The notes under the pieces were generated by a model that was given only the letters and a program-made list of their open reading frames with translations, was not told where the DNA came from and did not search any database. Below, in pieces: positions 55,356 to 64,000 of a stretch of 64,000 bases of DNA (position 1 is the stretch's first letter; the number at the start of each line of letters is the position of its first letter). The position numbers were made by a program, and so were the translations under genes. Where the stretch lies: assembly GCA_936450465.1 (NCBI GenBank), contig OW388300.1, forward strand, positions 46,098,358 through 46,162,357, read 5' to 3'. Source of the stretch: Gibbula magus. Taxonomy: Eukaryota; Mollusca; Gastropoda; Trochida; Trochidae.

Positions 55356-56159
55356 TGATTATGTTAATAGACATTTCTAAAAACCAATCGTACTGAAATA
55401 TATACTCTTAATTTTTCGCAGATTTAGTTTTTCGACCAAAAATAAGCAGAGAATTCGCACTTAAATAATAAAGATGTTTTTAAGTCTACATATAGATCAT
55501 GTGTATCATTTTCAAGCGCAAAACATTGTGGTTTACTCCCACAATGTAAACAAAAAAATAAAAGAGACCATTTATGATTACTCCACAACATATAAAAATA
55601 CAGTTTTTGGCGTTTATTTATTTATTTACCATGCATTTCTCTCAATTATTTAGTTTCTACAGATATTAAAATAAATGTATTACCCAACAAAGTACGTTGC
55701 TTGAATTGTATAATCAATGAGAATATATACATACTATATCTGTCATAGTTTGCTGGTATAATCACAAGCAAGTACCATTTAACAGGTAAAAAGTCAATAA
55801 TTTGTATATTCACAGGGTATTTTGAAACAGGATAATATAACAATTGTCACATTCAGTAATGTGTGAGAAGGGACGAAAACAGTTGAAAAAAACGAACTTC
55901 GTGAAATTGATAAGCCAACACGCCTAGGAAATCCTTGTTACTCTGTGGTACTTTTGTATGCAGAAAATATATGACGTTAATATGACGTTAAATTATATTG
56001 ACGCGTTTTAATCTAAGGCCAACTTGTCTTTAAAACCAAATTTCATCGGATAGTGATATGAAAATTATTTATCATATGTTTTGTAGTTGTATCTAGCGAT
56101 TGATGTCATAAGTATGTTTTCCAAAACATAAGTTGTATTTAAAACACTAAAATACGTCT

Positions 56160-56375
56160 CAGAGTGGATTTTAAATTATGGCATGATGGCATTGTCATCT
56201 TGCTGTCTAACCTCTCCAAATTGCATGAGACCAAGCAAACAGATCGCACCATTATAAATCAATACGGATAACCATTTTCTACTGATACGGCTTGGGTCGG
56301 GTAATTACCCTCTAAACGTAATATATTGTATAAACTTTAATAGATAAATAAACGACACAATTGAGAGTGACTTAA
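56160..56375. mobile_element. Partial family-B MITE
   Basis: GTCATCTTGCTGTC, GATAACCATTTTCTACTGAT and the AATATATTGTATAAACTTTAAT stretch (18-20 base blocks) match the distal part of family B in the same orientation as 54780-55355, so it may be the rest of that copy. Confidence 0.55.
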
Positions 56376-57837
56376 AACGGAATTGCAAATTGTTTTACAA
56401 TATGTTGTATTTTTTATTGTATGTAAGCTGACGATATTGACATTGACAGTACCAACTTGTACATTTCCACGTGTTCAACGTGCATCACGATTAGTTCATG
56501 CTTTGTGTGAGCTGCCTAATATAGACACATTTTTTCTAACAAGGACACGGTTTCTTTTACCCTATTATGTTAAACAAACGAAAACTGAAATTAAAACTAA
56601 ACTTTTGTCATTATTCTGTTTGTGGTTTGATGTAGTGTTGAGCTATGGTTCAAGTCAGAACATCTCGGCCTTATGATTCACGTGCGCGAGGGTTCTAACT
56701 GCCACAACTCGATCTCAGTCGGTAGGAACCACGCAAGCTAACGACAGTCACGCTGCTATATTTTAAAATATGAGACAGCATGCGGTCTTGTTAAATATGA
56801 AGCTGGCATGCCGTCTCAATTTTAGCATTTTGACACAATGAACTCTCCCTGAATCATTAAGACGGGATACCGTCGAATACGTTTTATAGACGGCATGCCA
56901 TCATCATAAGACAATAATTTCATGATAATTTTTAGACGGCATACCGTCTCTTTGTAACGAGACGGAAAGCCGTGATGTCCCTGACTGTTAAGAGTGAATG
57001 GACTATATTACATGTAGAATTTGAAAGAAAGCAAATGATATTATGGATGATGAAAAGGCTATCTGCAAAATGATCTTCAACTTGGATGAGATTATTTGAA
57101 ATGTCAAACTTATAAAACATCTCCAGAGGTCGTCTTCATGGGTACCTGTCAAATCACACACATTGCACAGACACATAAACTAATAATGTTGATGGGTTGC
57201 AGAAGTCTAATTTGTCTGCTAGATGTAATCAAATCAAATATATTTGCATTTTCCAATTTCTTTATTTCTTGTAAAGCTCCATCTCTTGTTCATGTTTGAA
57301 AATGATTATGATGATATTAACCGAAACATCGCCTCTTATGCAACATAGAACTTATACTCTTACTTGGAACCACGACTTCTAGAAATGGCTATCCCTGAAT
57401 GCAATACATATGTTTGTCAGTGCAATCATCAGCTTCAGTCCACAACTTCATACATCAATGTTTTGTAAAATCCATGTAAGTTTTGAACATTTTAGAATAA
57501 TTTGGATTATGTGACATGTAACAACCTGCTTGGAAATGGTTTCAAGACTTTGATGAACAACGGACACTTACGGGACCCTTTGAAAGAAATTTTATATGAC
57601 CTGTTTCTTGACTTTATATTTCTGAATTTGACCTAGAAACAAATTTACATGTTTTTTTAAACACTACCTAATTGACACCAACGAAAGAAATCGAAAACCT
57701 GGCGTGGTCACTGAAACTATGAAGGGTCTGTTGCTCGGGTATATGCTAACTAACAGTCGACGGGAGTTAGCTCAGTTTTGACATATTTGAGGGCGTGCAC
57801 ATATCAAGCAAACATCACACAAATACGAGTATAAATA

Positions 57838-58341
57838 CCTTAAAGGCGCTGTAGTACGCCATTATAACTTAAGTAAAATGCTCTACAAATAGGTAAATAA
57901 GTGTTACCAACATATAAATAATACTCCTGGATCAATAAAAAGAGTTCTTAAACGAATGTACATGATTCAGTTAGGCCATTGTTCACATTAAAACGGTCGC
58001 TCAAAGAAAGTTCAACTCATCTGATTTATATAGCGATACCTAAACACTCAGTGTAGAGTTTTAATTTGATACATTGATGGAATGGTTTTGCTGTATGAAC
58101 TTTCAAAATCGCATGATACCTAGAAATTTACATCTCACACTGTAGAATTCCACAAACATTGTCTGTACCTGACACCATCGTAAGCTTCTCCCGATACAGA
58201 TAACCGTTTTCTATGGATACGGCTTATACGATCGTGTAATGGGATGTTTTACACTCTAACCTATCAATATATTGTATAAACGTTGATAATAAATAGCAAA
58301 TTGAGAACATAACATCCACAAATGTGCTACAGCAACTTAAT
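57838..58341. mobile_element. Family-B MITE, full copy
   Basis: TTAAAGGCGCTGTAGTACG at the left and ATGTGCTACAGCAACTTAA at the right, reverse orientation, just left of the EGF-7 upstream region. Confidence 0.78.
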
Positions 58342-59366
58342 AAACAAACTGGTCGCGATTTAAAATGGTGATACATAGTTCCGTAAAGGTTGGAATAGGC
58401 TTATGCAGATAATATTGAAGCATATAGTAGATTCTTCATCAACATAAATAAGATGATTGGAGAGAATGGCCATTTTATTCTTTATTTTAATCTGATAAAC
58501 AACATTTCGTACTTCCTGCTTTAACCATATTTCTGTCAAAAACCAATCTTACTAAAACCGATGGAGTGTTACAAAATAACAAAGCAAATTCCTCTGAACA
58601 CGTAACTTTTTATGATATTCAAATTCAAAGAGGTGTAACATTTCTTTTGGCGCTCAGTTTATATAAGATCAGTCACATGAGGTCGTAACTTTTAACTTTC
58701 AGTTTGTGATCTTGAAAAGTTAATCCTGGGGGGAAATATTCTGGTCAATGATAGAATTGATAAGTGGAATTTGTATCCACAGGGATGATATAATTGAAAT
58801 GGGGTCATAAGTTTTTACAGTATAACTTTAACTTGAGTTTAGAAAACATTTTCCAAAATAATTAAAAGTCCCGATTTAAATACGCCAAAATTTTTAATCT
58901 ACCCGACATTGGGACTGGGCAGCCGAGCATATATAATTGTTTCTTCATATAGGTAATTGGATACAGTCGCTGTAGTGGGTCAGGTTGTACTATATTTGTA
59001 CTACGCTGAAGAGTTGACGACCTCCAACAGGAGACTCAATCAATCATGACATTTTTAAGCCTTGTCCCCTTTGTACATTTTGGTTTATTTAGTCGTTATG
59101 TTGACAGTGCTAACTTAAAGTCAAAAGAATAAACAATTTGAGCTTTGTATAACAGTGTTAGTGTTTATTTGAATTCAAGTGTTGTGTGGGACAAAACAAT
59201 ATGCACCTTCCCACAGTTGAAAGGTTCAACGCCCGAGCTGGGAAAAATTAATGGCTAAAAGTTCAGGAGAAATTACCATAGTAAAACGGCTGACCCTAGA
59301 CTTCAAAAAAGGTTTGATATTGAAAACTGACTGACGTTTGACACCATGTTAATTACACTTTAAACG

Positions 59367-59374
59367 TATATAAG
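59367..59374 (+). promoter_or_regulatory. TATA box of EGF-7
   Basis: TATATAAG, 56 bases before the start codon, in the same context as EGF-6. Confidence 0.72.
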
Positions 59375-59422
59375 TAAACTTTCCCGACTGAAGATCATCA
59401 GTTGATTCTTCAACATCCAACA

Positions 59423-61357
59423 ATGAAGATGTCCTCAGCAGTGACTTCTCTTTCTCTTGTCCTCGTCCTACTGGTTGCTGTACAGAAAGGTTCGGCACAG
59501 AGTGAGTATATACTCGTATACAAATATATATATTTATCTTCGTTTAAATAGCCATTGGTCATTGTATTAAAAAGATCAAACATGAATGCTCTGGAGGAGC
59601 ATGTATAGGTGTTAAGCGTTAAAATGAAAGGTTGGAGTACTTCAGATATCATAGCGTCTAAGCTGTAGAAACAAAGATGAATAATAAAGAGTGTGCACAT
59701 AATGGGGTAAAATGTTAACGGCATCATAGTTCGAAATGACATAATTTTTCCATGTAGAGGGTCTCTAATGAGAATAGCCTAAAGAATGGGATTCTGAATT
59801 TGTACTGTGCATTAACAAGTGTAATATTCTGTATAAATGTATCCAACCTAGTTATACCTCGCATTCCTCTTGATGGAGGAGTAAGCATATACTCCGAAAT
59901 GTCGTGTATTCTTTACAATATACGTTATCAGGAAAACATTGTTTGCTTATTCATGAATGAACATAATGAACATAAGGACAAGTTTGGAATAAACTATGCA
60001 ATAACTGTTATATTGATATATTTTCAAGTTTATGTCAAACATTTCCAGAAAGTAATCGAGTTGTACTTGTTTAATGCCGCTATAATTCAAAAGGACATCT
60101 TGTCTTTTGACAAACTTATGTTGTGTTTAACGTTGATTGTTATTTCAGCCTGTGATACTACTGGGTGTGTTAACGGAGAATGTCTCCTGCCTCCTCTTGC
60201 TCCTGTTCCCACGTGTAATTGTACCACTGGATTCAGTATTCGACTTAACCCTCTCGTCTGTGAAGGTAGGAATCACTTCCTCTGATGTCATATTATAATG
60301 TGTAATACAGATGATAATTCTTTAACAATAGCATTGCCTGACAGACAATTGCAGTGTTCATTGTTGGAAATTTGGGTCGATTCGATAAAACATTGATTCC
60401 ATAGAGAATTCTCCTCCACCGGGTATGCTGCGCGTAGGTAGAATCGAGGGGTAGGGGCACTTGACTAACTTATCTAAGAAGCAAGGTCGAAAGCCTTTCA
60501 ACTGTATTTAGGAAACTGCTAACATACTTAAGTCACCTGCCATAGCCAGCACAAGTAGCTCTGCCAATACTCATCTTAAAAGAGTAACACTCTTAAACAC
60601 TTAGTTGAATAATTATTTGTAGCTGAGTACTGTTATTGCTGAACTTAATTCAACTTATTAATTATTGTAAGGATCCGATATGCTTTTAGATTAGTTGATT
60701 GAGCTTGCACTTACAAGTCCTATCCCCTCAAACTCTTGAACACATTCGTGTTTGTAGTGGAAAACTGATGTTAATAGTGATTTAGCTGTAACTTTATTTT
60801 TAAGGATTTAAATTATTTTCAATATATTGAGCCGCATATATTTTCAGATATCGATGAATGTTCTACCGATTATTTCAAGTGTGGAATAACAGTGGCTGAC
60901 AGATACTATTACCCTGACGGATACCCTACCTGGCCTGGGTACCCTCCTTTCTGGCCACTGATACCAGCAGGTAGATGTGTCAACACAGCCGGCAACTTCC
61001 GTTGTCTGTGCCATCCACCCTTCATCCCTATCCGCAGCTACACGTTCTGTGCACGTAAGTAAATGGGAATAATTCAAACATGTAAATTGTCTTGAGTGTG
61101 GCTGGCTGTAGATTGATTATAATCCAATCACTTTATATTCGTAGGATTAATTTAACATTTATCTAAATTCAAAAGGTTATTGAACAACGCAATATTCATA
61201 GTTTAGGCTTTCAATATCAGGTGTTTGCAAACGTGTTTGATTCTGCTTATTCATATTTCATAACCATTTTCCTCTGTTTCTAGGTCCCCCACAGAGTCGC
61301 AACAACAGCACCTCTCTCCTGAACAACCTTCGTTTGTTGCGTATACTCGATGCTTAA
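59423..61357 (+). CDS. EGF-7: secreted two-EGF protein, near-copy of EGF-6
   Basis: Coding exons: 59423-59501, 60149-60265, 60848-61054 and 61284-61357, phase 1, 158 residues. All exon lengths equal those of EGF-6. The signal peptide differs at two residues, exon 2 at one (CNCTTGF instead of CNCTIGF) and the tail at two (NNST in place of NNGT; ending ILDA). The 69-residue cbEGF with its 31-residue insert is identical in protein; the two base differences in exon 3 are silent. Similarity begins upstream at GTTCAACGCCCGAGC (about 59225) and reaches the polyadenylation signal, so the whole gene and its promoter were duplicated. Intron 1 lacks part of the EGF-6 intron, and intron 2 is much diverged. 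Confidence 0.87.
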
Positions 61358-61465
61358 ACTTTCCACATACCGAAGTGACCAGCCCTGCTTGACAATGAAT
61401 AACAGTGTTTTATAACAACATTAAAAACTATGTCATGTGAAGAAGTGTGTAAAACTGATGATTGC

Positions 61466-61471
61466 AATAAA
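61466..61471 (+). terminator. Polyadenylation signal of EGF-7
   Basis: AATAAA about 110 bases after the stop codon. Confidence 0.6.
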
Positions 61472-64000
61472 AAAAGGTTTGAGATGCAATAATGCCATTG
61501 TTTATTTATACTTTTAACTGATGAGATGATCCTCCAATCGACTTATTGCGTTACTAAACATATTGACTTGACATTTTATAACATGAGACAACAAGGACAA
61601 ATGGTCTCATGCATGCTTGAACTCTTACTTGAGAATCATTTTTCTTAATACAAATTATTTGCTTGATAGTCATAACTCTTTTAAACTTACAACATACCAG
61701 TACCAAACACAGAGTTCGGTTTCATGGGTATAGGTTAAATCCTACTTTAAACTGACACATCCATTAGCAATGTCAACCACTCACATTTATCGGTGAGTTA
61801 AGACATTTTGTCTAGTTGATGCAATGACGCATTCTATAATAAGAGACAACAAAGACACTTATTTTGTGATAATTTCTCATAATACATATTGTATTTGCGT
61901 TATCATAACTCATTCTTCAAACAGACACCCAGCAATGTCCACCAATAACATTTATGGTGAGTTCAGACTTTTTGTCAAGTTGAAGCAAAGATAATTAAAC
62001 TGACAAATTCTGTCAAGAAGTGAACTTCTTTATTTAACAATTTTGGTATAGATCATATACCCTTATCAACCTTGATGCTGTCAACTACCTTTCCAACAGT
62101 TCTGCCAGGTTAGCAAGGGAAAAACAGTAATTCTCGAAATGAAACTTCTAATACCGTTTTGAAGCATGAATTCGAAATGAAAAGGGCGTGGAGTCTATTT
62201 CAAATCGCATGTTTGAAAATGGTACGAGAATCTATACCGACACTTCTGGTGCAATTTGAACGATTATGAAAATGTTTCTCTTGTTTGGAACCACAACTTC
62301 CGTATCAAAGACAAAAATACCATTATTAGTCAGTACTGATCAACTGCACCTAGACATTTTATTTGAGTGCTAAAGTGTGAACACATGTGTACAGAGTTTT
62401 GATAACAAAACATGCCTGAATAAAAGTGGTTTCGTTTAAAGATACACGTAAACGGTTACGTCAAGTCTTTAAGTCAACGTCAAGTCTTTAGGTCGTTATT
62501 AGTAGGTTTTAAGGTGTTTTTGAGGTCATTGTTTACAAAATAAATCAAATTGATAAAATTAATCAAATCATAGGTTTTGATTGAATGAACAAACAGAGGG
62601 CATATTTTACGTTCCAATGTACGAATATGTATATATATGCTTATAACGTTGACCTTTGTCCTATGAATAAGATATGTATTATTTGTCTATGTATTTGAAA
62701 AAGAAATTACATTATACAGAAAATATGTTACATTTCATGTTGTAAATCGTACCGCAAGAAACTTAAAATAAAGGGTACTGACAGTTATATTGATAATACG
62801 TATAATCCAGCGATAACATAACCCAACGATCTAAAAAGTGAAAACGTATCCATAAAACTGTGACATGCCCAAACGAAACATCAAATCGACTCATTTAACA
62901 CAGGACGACATTCATATCAGTTTGACTTTGACTTTGACAATACTTGCTTCAATCTGCAACACTATGATCACTGGCTAACTTTAAAGTTCTGGTTGAGCGC
63001 GCTGCTGCACCAGCTCGGACAAGTTTACTAACTGCGTCAAGGCATTAGTTAGACTACGGGTGAGACTGTGCGAGTCATGCCTTGTCAACACTAACTCTGA
63101 TTGCCAAAGTGTCTCTTCACACGGGAATGAGTCGTCAGTCTCAACATCAACATCCCAATTTTTATGTTGTGACTTCTACCAACACAAAAAGTAGACAAAT
63201 ATTTCCTGACTAAATGAGTTATTTGCAGTTTACATTTGTTAATAATTTGAAAACAGGATGATTTCTTAGATTCGCACACACACACACATCTATTATTAAT
63301 ACATTTTGAAGGCAGTGTCCTTCGTTATTTTGACGTTTTGGAAACATTGGACTGGTTTTGTGCGGTAATTTCGTCACCCAACAAAATATGATGTATGAAA
63401 AAGGTCATTTTTGAAATATCAACAATTTCAAAACCTACCAGCTTAACAAGTTTCTTTGTACTTATTTAATTAGCACGAAAGTGAGCCGTGATAGTATGTA
63501 TTACAACATATTTTCTAACATAGATCAACCATAAAGAGTTGTAGCTATAGAAAACAAAAAGGAGTGGAGTGGATACTGAAATGGTGCAGAAGAAGAAGGC
63601 ACTCAACCATTTTGGAATAGGCCCTTTTGCTTGAAGATCATCTTCTGTGAAAATTACTTTTTACAAATGATAGTGGTCTTTTATGAATCAATTAGGTAAA
63701 TGAAGTTTAAAGATATGATCCAAATATGGTTTTATTAATTTATTCTTTAGTGATAATCAAAATATGATATTATTAATACATTTCCGTTGGCTTGCTAAGT
63801 AGAAAGTTTTAATTATCTGTATTGAGGGTGATTTCCATATTGCAGTGATACCAGGTTGCTAATTGTGAAATACTGTGATTCGTTATCTCACTTGAAAAAG
63901 TTCTCAAGTGTTTCAGTTGCTCTACTGTGTAAAGTACTGAGGTTGTCTTGACTAATGCCTATTTTACATATTATCTTATAGAGAGTATTCTGTGAATCAA
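61472..64000. other. Intergenic to window end, weak direct repeats only
   Basis: No exon of an eighth EGF gene is visible. Two diverged direct repeats lie at about 61556-61690 and 61811-61935, sharing ATAAGAGACAACAA-like, ATAATACA and GTCATAACTC blocks. A short (CA)n is near 63277. Confidence 0.5.

Larger units (their letters stand above)
52804..56987. mobile_element. 4.2-kb non-autonomous element with palindrome-array ends
   Basis: The left end reads CAGTCAGGGACACGTCGGCT and the right end is its inverted, diverged counterpart (GTGATGTCCCTGACTG). TTAAG lies directly outside both ends (52799-52803 and 56988-56992), as expected of a target-site duplication. Inside each end is an array of the 16-base palindrome AGACGGCATGCCGTCT or variants: nine on the left (52840-53489, spacing settling at 35 bases) and five on the right (56773-56949). 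The interior holds other MITEs and no transposase frame. The superfamily is not clear. It lies between EGF-6 and EGF-7. Confidence 0.8.

Overview
The window looks like an AT-rich animal nuclear genome, most likely a mollusc or another lophotrochozoan. The evidence is GT-AG introns, TATA boxes about 50 bases before start codons, AATAAA signals after stop codons, many short inverted-repeat transposons, tRNA-derived SINEs and long microsatellites. No bacterial features are present. Small secreted Gly-rich and EGF proteins of this kind are known from molluscan shell and mantle secretions. That placement is an inference.

Layout. On the minus strand at the left are two short secreted-protein genes: a Gly/Phe/Ala-rich one (734-1366) and a 54-residue Gly/Pro/Gln-rich one (6973-7895). 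From 8876 to 61357 the plus strand carries seven paralogous genes, called EGF-1 to EGF-7 here. Each has four coding exons: signal peptide, one EGF domain, one calcium-binding-type EGF (cbEGF) domain, and a 24-30 residue tail. Every intron is phase 1. EGF-1 to EGF-3 (8876-14284, 19428-23523, 27094-31387) have a compact cbEGF. EGF-4 to EGF-7 (32822-36281, 37232-39962, 50551-52530, 59423-61357) have 31 residues, rich in Tyr, Pro and Trp, between the second and third cysteines of the cbEGF. EGF-6 and EGF-7 are a recent duplication of each other.

Between EGF-5 and EGF-6 lies an unrelated six-exon gene (42614-47805). It encodes a type II membrane protein resembling the DUF1647 glycosyltransferase-like family.

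The intergenic and intronic DNA is full of non-autonomous DNA transposons. They include two MITE families, several TTAA-flanked inverted-repeat elements, fold-back elements, a pogo-like MITE, SINEs, and a 4.2-kb element (52804-56987) with ends made of repeated 16-base palindromes. That element separates EGF-6 from EGF-7. All gene models were built by hand from splice sites, reading phase and similarity between paralogues. There is no transcript evidence.
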